64,000 nt of DNA from Parasponia andersonii (taxonomy: Eukaryota; Streptophyta; Magnoliopsida; Rosales; Cannabaceae), in NCBI GenBank assembly GCA_002914805.1, contig JXTB01000133.1, positions 369,140 through 433,139 on the forward strand, read 5' to 3'. Below the pieces are notes generated by a model that made no database searches, had not been told where the DNA came from, and saw only the letters and a list, made by a program, of their open reading frames with translations. Of the stretch, positions 52,101 through 62,256 are shown piece by piece (within the stretch, counting starts at the first letter, position 1; each line of letters opens with the position of its first letter). Both the position numbers and the translations under genes were made by a program.

Positions 52101-53716
52101 GGATAAAAATCATCTTGGATGATTTGAAGATAGCTTGGAAAGGACCGATGAAGCTATACTGTGACAACAAGTCAGCAATAAATATTCTGCACAATCCTGT
52201 GTAACATGACCAACAAAACATGTGGAGGTGGATAGACACTTCATAAAAGAGAAATTAGAAAGTGGATTGATCTGTACACTTTTTGTGTCTTCTGAAAGAC
52301 AACTTGCAGATGTGCTAACTAAAGGTTTAAGTGGTTCTGCATTTTAGTTTATCATCACCAAGCCGGGAATAGACAATATCCACTCACTAGCTTAAAGGAG
52401 ACTGTCGAGAGAGATTTATCTGACAACTCACATGGTGTGAGCTTAACTTGTGTATGCGATGTGCATCCAAGATGAGCATAAGGGGTATATGTATGCCATG
52501 TGCACTTGGCATGGGCAAAATTGTAGTAGTAGTCACGTGTGTCCTGTGAATGTATACGTAGCTAATTAAATATTCTTATCTAGGAATATTTTTAGCCTAG
52601 GGATTTCTATATATATGTTGTATCAATTACCACGAGAATAAGAGAGGAATAATTCTTGCATTTTGTCATTAATCTTTAATACAATAATAACTTCATGTAA
52701 AATGTTGAAAAGAATCAAATTTTCTTTCAACTATAAAAACAGAATGTCAGAAGGCTGCTACACGAATTTGAGGTGGCATTAAGTTTGAACATTTTTTCTT
52801 TTAACTTGGAAAACAAAAAACTGGCCACTTAACTCTCATATTCAAAATTCCAGCTAGTTTCAGGTACAAGCTAACAACTCAGCTTTCTATCATTGCCTCT
52901 ATAATATCACGATTCATGAACTTAACTGCAATAAATAGCTACATGCTCCCTAAAATCAATTTTTTCTCAATGAGGACATTTCTTCTTTTCCTCAATTTAT
53001 TTAATTTGCTGACCTTACAACACAATATTGTAATGTAATGATGAATGAATGTGCATGAAATGAGCACACAACCAGAAAAGCAGTAAACCTTCCTTAAATA
53101 AAAGCAAAAGCATATTTATCCTCTTGCATATTGTTTATCACTTAGGATAGTTAATTTGGCTAGGAAGTGCAACAAAGTCATGAAGATCTAGAAAGGCACT
53201 TACTGGAATATATGCTGGGAACAACTTGCATTATCACCTGTTAAAATTGATTGCCTAAGGTCATATACATGCTTTCTCTGCACCTAATAAAAACAAATAA
53301 AATTAAATTAATAATACCAATAATATTGATGACTATGATGATGATGATAATCATAATAACAACCAATTAATTGCAGATCCTCAATGTTTTAAATAAGACA
53401 TTTATTCTCCACAGCATACCTCTAATACTTCATCAAACTCAACCAAGCTCTTTCTTATACTAAAGAAGTATTTCTCCGCATTAATTTGTAGTGCCAAGAG
53501 CTACCAAGAAACAAATGTTTTAAAAAATAAACGCCAAAAAGAAAAATTTAAAGGAAAAAAAAAAAGGTCAGGGGGCGGCGGTCCATCAGTCAACAAGCTA
53601 TTTACCTGTTTTACTATTGCATCACCTTCAATTGGTATATCCTCGTCATTTGTAATTCTCGAAATAAGTCTAACAGCCCACTCAGTGTCAAAATTAAACT
53701 TCTGAAACATCTCATC
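34172..53716 (-). CDS. SECA2: Plastid preprotein translocase SecA2, last nine coding exons
   Basis: ATPase motor of the second plastid Sec pathway (inner envelope). Exons in transcript order: 53716-53606, 53500-53420, 53283-53204, 46996-46942, 46866-46797, 46682-46493, 46377-46254, 34485-34411 and 34336-34172. All junctions are GT-AG, including split codons that rejoin correctly, giving 316 residues and then TGA. They cover DEMFQKFNFDTEWAVRLI, the scaffold helix (LVEFDEVLEVQRKHVYDLR), the wing and linker (GYLGDFLIASYLDVVQES), and the end with SFWRDHLINMN, HRNPLEEYKIDGCRFF and YWSSPMESQE. The 5' part, including the nucleotide-binding folds, lies right of the window. Most introns are 74-136 bp, but three have swollen to 6.2, 11.8 and more than 10 kb by retrotransposon insertion. 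The reading frame appears functional. Confidence 0.92.
34635..34957 (-). repeat. copia-1 3' LTR
   Basis: Matches 43752-44055 over most of its length (ATAGGACTTATATAGG, AGGAAAAAGTAGTTTG), with many substitutions and small indels. It carries an extra segment at its outer edge. Confidence 0.85.
34958..35285 (-). pseudogene. copia-1 RNase H, C-terminal part
   Basis: The minus-strand frame reads ELDRHFIKVKVEEGILNLI and VADILTKALTRIKFEELI, the end of copia RNase H. The frame is cut at 35286-35289 by the chromovirus and continues at 39633. An in-frame stop (minus strand) near 35140 breaks it. Confidence 0.8.
35290..35936 (+). repeat. Chromovirus 5' LTR
   Basis: Direct repeat of 38974-39632; shared landmarks include ACTCAAACGGATAGAGG, ATGATCAAGAGAGGTCTTGG and GACTGTACTAAGTGCCGCAC. 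The two copies differ at many single positions. Confidence 0.9.
35991..37100 (+). pseudogene. Chromovirus gag, broken
   Basis: The first frame starts MKTMAATPDPIEVG and has a coiled-coil-like charged stretch (RVSRLESNLGMFCKRVDDL) before a stop at 36492. A second frame at 36578-36973 holds the conserved retrotransposon gag core (FDDFKRELKTQFFPENAEE, VRDYLKEFTTFLLEVP). The zinc knuckle CFLCDGPH-stop-AHECP near 37050-37085 contains a stop codon. Confidence 0.8.
37110..38937 (+). pseudogene. Chromovirus RNase H, integrase and chromodomain, broken
   Basis: RNase H: ELHTDASDFAIDGVLIQEG and YKPGKTNVVADALSRKAKL. Integrase: zinc-binding end YVRTCIVC (37822), core with MDFITSLPKSEGFGSI and VDRFSEYVTFIPA, then DCDSRFTGKFW and TERVNALLELYLRHFV. 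A stop follows the zinc-binding cysteines (TGC TAA at about 37822). The chromodomain at 38780-38935 reads YQEYLVKWKNLPEAEASWEH. Such a domain places this element in the chromovirus branch. Confidence 0.83.
38974..39632 (+). repeat. Chromovirus 3' LTR
   Basis: Direct repeat of 35290-35936, ending GGTCGGGACA before the duplicated TTAA. Confidence 0.9.
39633..43710 (-). pseudogene. copia-1 gag-pol, broken
   Basis: Read right to left: gag starting MAARATSESEVTSW at about 43708, with KSWLISSMINDIGEDFM. Protease DSGASDYMIDN near 42590. Integrase HFKLGHPNFQYLRNFFP and FIDDHTRLTWVYLMKEKSE (41.9 kb). Reverse transcriptase with QYDVKNAFLSGDLEDEVYIE near 40500. Several frames are needed to follow it, so frameshifts and stops are frequent. 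The RNase H end is displaced to 34958-35285 by the nested chromovirus. Confidence 0.82.
43752..44055 (-). repeat. copia-1 5' LTR
   Basis: Partner of 34635-34957. On the minus strand it begins TGTTGAAAGACTGATTTTTT and abuts the primer-binding site at 43740-43751. Confidence 0.87.
44061..46253. other. Residual SECA2 intron with small duplications
   Basis: No gene or recognised element. A 52-base segment beginning CTCTCATTTTTTTTTC is present twice in tandem (about 45031-45082 and 45083-45134). A second duplication has ATATAAATGATGG at about 45309 and 45353. From 45770 to 46020 there are loose repeats of TTTCAGC, TTTTAGCACC and TTCCAG. A TATAAATAGGGG (44942) followed by CT-rich sequence looks like a core promoter on the plus strand, so the block may be an unrecognised terminal repeat. 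Confidence 0.45.
47353..47614 (+). repeat. copia-2 5' LTR
   Basis: Direct repeat of 52403-52668; shared stretches include GGGTATATGTATGCCATGTG and AAAATTGTAGTAGTAGTCAC. Confidence 0.93.
47982..52396 (+). pseudogene. copia-2 gag-pol, broken
   Basis: Gag starts MSEISKITQPL and stops at 48234. The protease active site reads VIDSQATDHM in place of the usual DSGA. Integrase has FIDDCTRVTWVYILKHKSD (about 49820). Reverse transcriptase has CKWVFIMKYKA, YKARLVVKGYTQ and QFDVKNAFLPGDL (50.98-51.24 kb); its catalytic box reads VYVYDVV, not VYVDDIV. RNase H at 51755-52330 has GYCTFLGGNLVTWRSKKQN and CDNKSAI. Multiple in-frame stops. Confidence 0.85.
52403..52668 (+). repeat. copia-2 3' LTR
   Basis: Partner of 47353-47614, with scattered substitutions and a 4-base insertion (GTATAC versus AC region near 52555). 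Confidence 0.93.
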
Positions 53717-53811
53717 CTGCAAACTGTCACATCAATGTATTAGAATTAGGTGAAAGATCCTCAAACGTAATAGAAAATCCTGTTGTTGAATTGTAACAAA
53801 TCCATAGTTCC

Positions 53812-54103
53812 TGTGGAATTTCAGAATTGTTTATTCTTACTTTTCTGATTTCCTTTATTTATTTTTCCTGTGTCTTATGGGTGTTTTGGTTGGTTTGTTT
53901 TCAGCAACCAGTTTTATGTTCTTTATTTTGGGGTTTGTGTTTTATTTTTCATTTCCTGTTTTTAGGCTTGGAATCCTTGTTTTTCAGGGACTGGTTTTTG
54001 GTCTGCTTTTTAGAGGTCTTTCCTTGGATTCTCTATAAAACTTTATTGTATTTTGTGTTGAGTATGTAAGTAAAATAAGAGGATTTTCTCTCTAATTTCT
54101 TCA
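53812..54103 (+). repeat. copia-3 5' LTR
   Basis: Direct repeat of 58555-58851; shared stretches include GAATTGTTTATTC, TTTTCAGGGACTGGTTTTTG and TATGTAAGTAAAATAAGAG. Confidence 0.93.
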
Positions 54104-54149
54104 TGGTATCAGAGTTAAAAATCTGAATCAAGCCCTTAAAAAAAATATA

Positions 54150-57100
54150 AAATAGCCTCAGATTCAGGTTCTGAGATAATCTACATAAGTCAGGTTGTAA
54201 ACCCACATCTGCCCAACAGTTCTGAAGGTGTTGTCTTGTCTATTACTGGTCACAAACTCAACGGTCAGAACTATCTTCAATAGTCCCAGTCCGTGACGAT
54301 GTTCATATGCAGAAAAGACAAAGATGATCATATGCGGAAAGGACAAAGATGATTACCTCACGGGTGTTTTTGCAACGCCACCGAGGGAAGATCCAAAATA
54401 CAAGATCTGGAAATCTGAAAACAGCATGGTTATGTCATGATTAATTAATTCCATGACTGACGATGTTGAGGAAGATTTCATGTACTATGCAACAGCCAAG
54501 GAAATTTGAGATACTGCTAGAATCTCTTACTCCGACAAGAAAAATACGTCGGAACTCTTTGAAATAAAAGGATTGATTCATGATTTTCGGCAAGGTGAAT
54601 TTACTATCACTCGGTACTTCAATACCTTGAATAGATATTGGAAACAACTTGATTTATTTGAAGACTGTAAGATGAGATGCCTAGAATGTAATGCTAAATA
54701 TAAAAAGATTGTTGAAAACGACAGAATATTCAAACTCCTATTAGAGCTGAACAAAAATCTAGATGAGGTAAGAGGAAGAATAATGGCAATCAAGCCTTTG
54801 TCATCAATTTAAAAAGTTTTTTCAGAAGTAAGAAGAGAAGCAAGCAAGTAGAAAGTTATGCTTGGACCACAAAATCCATCGATGTCCAACCCAAATAAGA
54901 GTTCTGCCCTTGTGACTCGAAATATCAGCTTCTCAACTGATAACCGTGCTCGAAAAGGAGGAAGACCCTGGTTTAAGCATTGCAAAAAACAGGTCACACC
55001 AAACAAACTTGTTGGAATCTTCATGGAAAGCCACTTGATTGGAAACCACGGGAAAGCTGTGACTATACAGCTGCTGGACAAGAACAATCAGCTGCAAAAA
55101 TCAGACCATTCAATAAGGAATAGCTGGAAATTCTTCAGAAAATGTATAACCAGACCCTTAATTACTCCCAACCAGCTGTATCTCAGCCAGCTCCAGCGGC
55201 AATCAATATGAGTATTGCTTCCATTGCACAACAAGATAATTTTTCCACTGCCTTGAGAACTCAGTCAGAGAAAAATAACTCCTAGATAGTTGACTCAGGA
55301 GTATCAGACCACATGACGGGTAACCCATCTTTTTTCCATACTTTTACACCCTGCTTTAAAAATTTTATGGTAAAGATTGTTGATAGTTCCTTAACCAAAG
55401 TGGTTGGAACAGACTCGGTAGTTTTATCCAAAGATCTTATTTTAAAATCAATTCTCTTGGTTCCAAGTTTGGATTGTCACTTATTGTCTGTAAGCAAACT
55501 TACAATGGATTTGATATGTGTTACAAATGTCTTCACTACGCATTATGAATTTCAGGACTTGGAATCAAGGAGAATGATTGACAATGCTAAAGAATGTATG
55601 GGACTCTATCTTTTAGAGGATTCACGAAATCTTGATAAACAAGCTCACAATGCAAGGGTGTGTCATTTCCTATTTTTCTTTCTTCTAATAAAGAGAGTAC
55701 AATTTTGCTTTGGCACTACAGATTGAGGTCACCCTAATTTCTTATACTTGAAAAAGATGTTTCCGCATTTATTTGATGATATTAATCCTAAGTTCTTGCA
55801 ATGTGAAATTTGTCAATTGTCCAAGCATACTAAATCCAATTACCCTATTTACACCTATAACCATCTCAACCATTTTCTATCATTCACAGTGACATCTGAG
55901 AACCTTCTAGAGTCAATGATATCTCAGGAAGTAGATGGTTTGTGTCATTTATTGATGATCATACTAAGGTAACTTGGGTTTATCTGATGAAAGTAAAGTC
56001 AGAAGTAAAAGTCATTTTTCAAAATTTTCATGCTATAATATATACACAGTTTCAAACAAAAATCAAAGTGTTTAGATCAGACAACCTAGAGAGTATTTTA
56101 ACACTATACTTGGGAACTTTTTTGAGAACAATGGTATAATCCAACAAAGTTCATGTTATGATACTCCTCAACAAAATGGAATTACGAAAAAGAAAAATAA
56201 GCATTTACTTGAGGTTGCTCGCTCCTTTATGTTTTCAATGAATGTGCCTCAGAACGATTGGGAGGAAGCTGTCTTAACTGCAACCTATCTAATAAACCAA
56301 TTGTCTTCATGAGTCCTTAAGTTCAAAACTCCTTGCCAAACGCTGCTCTTATGCTATCCCAATATTAGAATCATCAACACCCTATCTCCAAAAATCTTTG
56401 GTTGTACTGTATTTGTATATGATCACTCTCAACATCAAAGTAAATTAGATCTTAAGGCTATTAAATGCATATTCCTTGGTTACTCTCTTAGTCAAAAAAG
56501 TTACAAATGTTACTCAAATATCACTCGCAAATTTTACACTACAATGGATATAACCTTTTTTGAAACAGAATCATATTTTCCAAAAATTCACATTCAGGGG
56601 GAGAAACCAGAAATTCAAGAATGCGAAGTTTGGCAAGAACCAGAAATCTCAACACCTCAACCACCCAAGGCCAACATTATACCCAATGAACATAATTTAA
56701 CCATTATACCCAAAAGCAATGAACCTGACACAATTGAAACCTCTTCAAAAACTCCTCCACATGGCCAACACCACAACAACCTACAAATTCAGACCTACGT
56801 GTGTACTCAAGAAAGAAGAAACCTCAAGTGGAGATAGAGCCTCATACATTGTTTAAACAAAACCAAGAATCCAACTCGGCTCCACAAAGTCCAGGTAATA
56901 CAACTCTTGAATCTTCTCCTTTGTATAGCACTGATAAATTCAGACCTACGTGTGTACTCAAGAAAGAAGAAACCTCAAGTAGAGATTAAGCATCATACAT
57001 TGTTTAAACAGAACCAATAATCCAACTCGGCTCCACAAAGTCTAGGTAATACAACTCTTGAGTCTTCTCTTTTGTATAGCACTGATAATGATCTTGATAT

Positions 57101-58483
57101 TCCCATTGCTCTGAGAAAGGGTGTAAGGTCTTGCACACAACACCATATTGCCCAGTTTATCTCATACGATAATCTCTCACTAAGATTTCGTACTTTCACT
57201 ATAAATATGACTACTGTGGACACTCCTAAAGATATCAATGAGGCCCTCAAAAGACCAGAGTGGAAGGCAGCAATTGGAGAGGAAATTAATGCATTGAAGA
57301 AAAATGGAACTTGGGAAATCTCTGATCTTCCCCAAGGAAAATTGCCAGTAGGATGCAAGTGGATCTTTAATGTCAAATACAAGCCCGACGAGATTTATAT
57401 GGAGATTCCCAATGGTGATTTGCAAGACGAGGTTTATATGGAGATTCCCCCTGGATTCGAGATGCCAAGCAATTCTAACAAAGTATGTATGTCAAGAAAA
57501 TTGCTTTATGGTTCGAATGGGTTACAAAACTTGTCAAAGAACATGGTTACACACAGGGGCAGGCCGATCGTACTTTATTCTCTAGACGTTTCACAAGAAG
57601 GAAAAATTGTTATTCTTACAATGTATGTGGACGACTTCATTTTAACTGGGGACTACTTGGAAGAAATGAGCAGATTGAAAAATATACTTGCAAAAGAATT
57701 TGAAGTATAAGACCTAAGAAACCTAAAATATTTTCTAAAAGTAGAGGTGGCTCGAAGCAAAAAAGGCATCTCAATTTTTCAGCACAAGTATATCTCGGAT
57801 TTACTTAAGGAGACAAAAATATTAGGTTGCAAACTTACTACTACTCCCATGAAGTCCAACTACAAACTTGAATTAAGAAATGACTGTGCCCCTATTGATA
57901 AGGGCAGATACCAGCGTCTGGTAGATAAACTCATCTATCTAGCCAATACATGGCCTGACATCAGATTAGCAGTAAGTGTTGTTAGTCAATTTATGAACAA
58001 CCCTAGTAAGGAAAACAGGTACTTGAAGATGACCCCAGGAAAGGGCTTATTTTTCAAAAAGGGAAACAGTAGAGAAATTGAAATATATTCTGATGCTGAC
58101 TGGGCAGGGTGCGTTACTGATAAGAAATCCACGACAAGATATTGCACTTATGGGAAGTTGGTAACTTGGATGAGTAAAAAGCAATCTGTGGTTGCTAGAA
58201 GCAGTGCAGAAGCTGAATATCGTGCTCTAGCTTTGAGCATATGTGAAGGAATGTGGTTGAAAAGGTTACTAAAGGAACTTGGAATTAAGGTTACAAACTC
58301 TATAAAGGTGTTGTGCGACAATTTAGCAGCAATCAGCATTGCGAAAAATCCTATGCATCACGATCGTACTAAGTATGTTAAACTTGATTGGCATTTCATC
58401 AAGGAAAAGGTCGAAGAAGGGATACTTGAACTTATTTACACCTCCACCAACTCACAAGTTGCCGATGTTCTAACTAAGTCGTA
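54150..58483 (+). pseudogene. copia-3 gag-pol, broken
   Basis: The gag start has decayed to ATA near 54150, followed by HKLNGQNYLQ-stop. Gag core SYSDKKNTSELFEIKGLIHD. Protease VDSGVSDHMTGN (about 55290). Integrase CEICQLSKHTKSNYP and FIDDHTKVTWVYLM. Reverse transcriptase starts WKAAIGEEINALKKNGTWEI and keeps MYVDDFILTGD (57.63 kb). It has lost the block between KYKPD and GDLQDEVYMEIPPGFE. RNase H is well preserved in a 245-codon frame (57747-58484) ending SQVADVLTKS. Confidence 0.85.
56785..57086 (+). repeat. 151-bp tandem duplication inside copia-3
   Basis: Period 151: 56785-56935 and 56936-57086, both starting AAATTCAGACCTACGTGTGT and ending GTATAGCACTGATA. The copies differ at only a few bases. 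The unit lies in the linker between integrase and reverse transcriptase. Confidence 0.92.
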
Positions 58484-58554
58484 GCCAAGAGAAAAGTTCG
58501 AAGTCTTAATCTCTAAGCTAAGAATGATTGAATTCTATTCCTAGCTTGAGGGGG

Positions 58555-58851
58555 AGTGGAATTCCAGAATTGTTTATTCCTACTTTTCCGATATCCTTTC
58601 TTTATTTGTCCTCCTTGTCTTGAGGGCGTTTTGGCTGGTTTGTTTTCAGCAACTAGTTTTATATTATTTGTTTTAGGGTTTGTGTTTTTTTTTTTTTTCC
58701 CCCTGTTTTTAGGATTGGAATCCCTGTTTTTCAGGGACTGGTTTTTGGTACATTTTTTAAAGTTTGTTTTTTCTTAGTCTCTATAAAACCTTATTGTATT
58801 TTATGTTGTGTATGTAAGTAAAATAAGAGAGTTTTCTATCTAATTTCTTCA
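58555..58851 (+). repeat. copia-3 3' LTR
   Basis: Partner of 53812-54103, with substitutions, a longer T tract and the changed first base. Confidence 0.92.
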
Positions 58852-58856
58852 GTTCC

Positions 58857-59523
58857 AACTAAGGGCTAGTTTGGGAATTGATTTCGGAGCCCATAAAATC
58901 ACTTTATGTATCATCAATGCTATTGATATATTGGGTAAAGTGTACGAAAATAATAGGCACGAAATCCAATGCCTTTTGACAACAATTTTAAGAAATCCAG
59001 CTTTCAAGTTCTAATACAAAACTAGCAACTTGTTCAAATGCCAACATGAATAACAATTGAGTTCGGGCACTCGCAGCAACTTTTTCAATCCTCCTTTTTC
59101 CATTTACTTAACACTGTTTGACTTTCAGCTCCATTAGACTATCTACATTTACATAATATAATGACCAAAACGAATGACAAACTAAAACTTATCAAATTTG
59201 TGTCTTGTGAAGCAACTCGTTAGTTTTACGAATATTTCAGCTAATCAAAGAGTGCAACAGATCCTAGTTTAGTGTGAAATCATTCTTTGCAAAAATAAGA
59301 AATCCACTGGAGACCTTATATTGACCCACAACTCCCAAAGCTTGAAGTCATCTTCAATCTTTCCATCAAACATAAATCAACTTGAAGCAAGATGAGAAGA
59401 AACACATCACTGACAAGATAACTCCATAAACATTTGACATATTGGTCCCTAACCGAAACGGTATCCAAATTTTCACTTCACGCCATACGTAATCAAGTTT
59501 CTTCATTACGCAGAAAGCCAAAG
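58857..59523. other. Residual intron of SECA2, no exon seen
   Basis: I looked on the minus strand for the next SECA2 segment (the conserved GRAGRQGDPGSTRF region that precedes DEMFQKF) and did not find it. Upstream exons are therefore beyond the window. No other feature recognised. Confidence 0.5.
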
Positions 59524-59800
59524 TGATGCAGCACACGTTCATTAGTTTCCCATTTTAGTTTATTTACTTTACTTTTCTACCTTCCTAGATTGATATCCTA
59601 GTCTCCAATACTTTAGTTTCCTATTTTAGTTTCCTGTTTCAATCTTTTCCTTAATTTATGCATTACCAGCACTATTTAAAAGGATTGTCGTAAGAGTTTC
59701 AGAGTTTTTTAATCAGAGTTATTCTTCTTAAAAAATTTAGTTTTTACTATTGTTTGAATTTTTGCTTTCGTTTTGATTTCGAAGCAGACCTTCCGCTACA
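59524..59800 (+). repeat. 5' LTR of the gypsy element
   Basis: Inferred from the CA end directly before the primer-binding site and a TG start. Contains repeated TAGTTTCCTATTTTAGTTTCC-like phrases and a TATTTAAAAGG promoter-like element near 59675. Confidence 0.6.
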
Positions 59801-59839
59801 CCAAATTGGTATCAGAGCAACGATTTTTACCTTGATCTG

Positions 59840-62256
59840 ATGGCTAAGGACAATTTATGTGGAAAGCAAACCACCGATGACGAACGGTGGTTCAAAATAG
59901 TCGATGCACTATTTGAAAAAGTCGAACAATGACTCGCTGGGATTGAAGATACACTTCGAAACCTTCCGCAGATGATTGCAGTGATGATGCTTGAAGGAAG
60001 ACACGAACCTGGAGCACTACAACTGGACCGACAAGAAGACAGGACAGTAGCTGACGCCGATGTCGGCAGGAACGAAGGAATTCGCGACCCAGCAGGCGCG
60101 AATCGTGTCCCTCATCGCCAACCCAATCCGCTTCATGTGTTCGCACAAGGAAACTACGGTATTTTCGGGCGGCGTGTATTGAAAGAGACCAGCATGTGGC
60201 CAGCGGAGGTGGCAAAGGTGGATTTGTACCTATTCGTGGGTATCATCAACAAGATTCCCGAATTTTCGATGAGTCATGTGACGAAAGATGACAATGTCAA
60301 TTAAGCCAATAATGCCTTTGGGAATGGCCAAAATCAACAAGACTTTAAGATAAGAATGGATTTACCCACTTTTTACGACCGATTACACATCAAAGATTTT
60401 CTCGATTGGATTCACACTGTTGAAAATTTTTTCGATTATTTGGAGATTCCGAAAGATTGCCAAGTTAAATTGGTAGCGTACAAGTTGGAAGGCAAAGCCT
60501 CCGCATGGTGGGAACAGCTACAATTTAATCGACAACGACAAGGACAACAGCATGTTCGTACATGGACGAAGATGAAACGCTTGCCTCAACAACGTTTTCT
60601 TCCTCCTAACTATGGACAATTTTTGTATCAGCAATACCAAAGTTGTCGACAATCGAACAGAGGAGTTTCGGGGTATACTGAGGAATTTTATCGATTGAGT
60701 GCTCGATGTAATTTGTCAGAAACAACGGATCAACAAGTGGCTCGCTACATTGGAGGTTTGACGTTGGCTATTCAGTTAGCTCTCCAGAATGTTTGGACTT
60801 TAACTGACGCAGTGAATTATTGAAGCCCAATTAAACCAACCAGTTACTCGGAGTATAAACAATTTTCGAAGGCCTATTCTAGACATTCCAGCCACTCAAA
60901 GAGGGTCAACGATGACTAGCAGCGGCGAAGGTAGTACTAAATTCACACCTCCAGTCCAAGCCCCAGGACAGGGACAAAATACGAGTATTGTTCCCAATCG
61001 AACAACCACTCAGGTGCAAAATCAGCAATCAAATCCAGCCAATTCTAACCCGCCAAATCTTGATAAATGTTTCTGATGCAACCGACCAAGTCACACTTCA
61101 AATAATTGTCCAAACAGACAATCAGTTAACTTGTTAGACGAAGATAGCGGTGACGACGAACAGGTTCTTGAAGAAGATATCTATGAGAGTGTCGAGTTTG
61201 CAGAATGAGATGTGGGGGAAGAAGTGGCATGCATTATTCAACGCCTTTTGTCTACCCCGAAAAGTTAGACGACTCTCAGCGACAAAATATTTTGGACTCA
61301 ATGCACTATTCGAAATAAAGTGTGCAATGTGATCATTGACGATGGCAATAGCGAGAATGTTGTTTCAAAGGCTTTAGTGAAGACGTTAAATTTAAAGACT
61401 GAGAAACATCCTTCTCCATACAAAATTGCATGGATTAAAAAGGGCCTAGAAGTTCAAGTATTATAAGAGTAGAGATAATACTTTTGTCTTTTGGTGGTTT
61501 GGCAAGAAGATCGTTTTGATGTCACAATCTCAACCGTCTGAAAATAACTCAATTACTAAGGAATATAAGCCATTACTTAACAACACAACGAGCTCAGATT
61601 TCCTTGCGCAAATCAAGGAACCAAATTTTGCTATAGCATTGGTGGTTAAGGGCCAATCTGACACCACTATTGAAATTCCTTCAAAGGCTCAAGAGGTACT
61701 TACTGATTTTACTGATCTATCTCCTGACGAATTACCTGACACGTTACCTTTTAAGCGAAATATTCAACACCATATCGATTTAGTACCTGGAGCTAGCTTA
61801 CCTAACTTGCCACATTATCGTATGAGTCCAACTGAGTATAAGGAGTTGCAGCGACAAGTTAACGAGTTGCCTGATAAAGGCTTGGTTCGTGAGAGTATGA
61901 GTCCTTGTGCAGTCCTAGCCTTACTTACTCCGAAGAATAATGGAAGTTCGAGAATGTGTGTAGACAGTCGTGATATCAATAAGATCACTGTCAAGTATCG
62001 GTTTCCCATACCACGTCTTAATGATATGCTTGACAAATTGGAGGGAGTTGTGGTGTTCACTAAACTTGATTTACGTAGTGGATATCATCAGATTTGCATT
62101 CGGCCTGGCGATGAGTAGAAGACAGCCTTTAAGACCAAGGATGGCCTCTACGAATGGTTGGTTATGCCATTCGGGTTGTCTAATGCACCTAGCACCTTTA
62201 TGCGTTAGATGAACCAGGTTCTTCGACCATTTATTGGAAGATTCGTGATGGTTTAT
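59840..62256 (+). pseudogene. Gypsy gag-pol, broken
   Basis: Begins MAKDNLCGKQTTDDERWF with stops at about 59930 and 60302. Gag core LEGKASAWWEQLQFNRQRQG and EFYRLSARCNLSET (60356-60823). Zinc knuckle C-F-stop-C-N-R-P-S-H-T-S-N-N-C near 61070, with a stop in the motif. Reverse transcriptase at 61516-62256: [57 protein letters not shown], MPFGLSNAPSTFMR-stop, ending FVMVY where the next element inserts. Confidence 0.85.

Larger units (their letters stand above)
47353..52668 (+). mobile_element. Ty1/copia retrotransposon in a SECA2 intron (copia-2)
   Basis: LTRs at 47353-47614 and 52403-52668, both TGTCGAGAGAG...TTTTGTCA. Primer-binding site TGGTATCAGAGCC at 47615. Purine-rich AAAGGAGA precedes the 3' LTR. 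Perfect 5-bp duplication TTAAT at 47348-47352 and 52669-52673. It is antisense to SECA2. The copia gene order is intact but every domain is broken. Confidence 0.93.
53812..58851 (+). mobile_element. Ty1/copia retrotransposon upstream of the SECA2 exons (copia-3)
   Basis: LTRs at 53812-54103 and 58555-58851, flanked by the 5-bp duplication GTTCC (53807-53811 and 58852-58856). The 5' LTR starts TGTGGAATT; the 3' LTR starts AGTGGAATT, so its first base has mutated. Primer-binding site TGGTATCAGAG at 54104. Polypurine GAGGGGGAG just before the 3' LTR. Inserted 96 bp from a SECA2 exon, antisense to the gene. The proteins resemble those of copia-1 (for example FIDDHTKVTWVYLMKVKSE). Confidence 0.93.
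59524..62256 (+). mobile_element. Ty3/gypsy retrotransposon, 5' part, interrupted
   Basis: A 5' LTR is proposed at 59524-59800 (TGATGCAGCAC...CGCTACA). The primer-binding site TGGTATCAGAGCAA at 59807 follows six bases later. Gag and reverse transcriptase follow in gypsy order. The element is cut at about 62257 by another LTR, and its 3' half is not in the window. The left edge of the LTR has no second copy here to confirm it. Confidence 0.82.
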
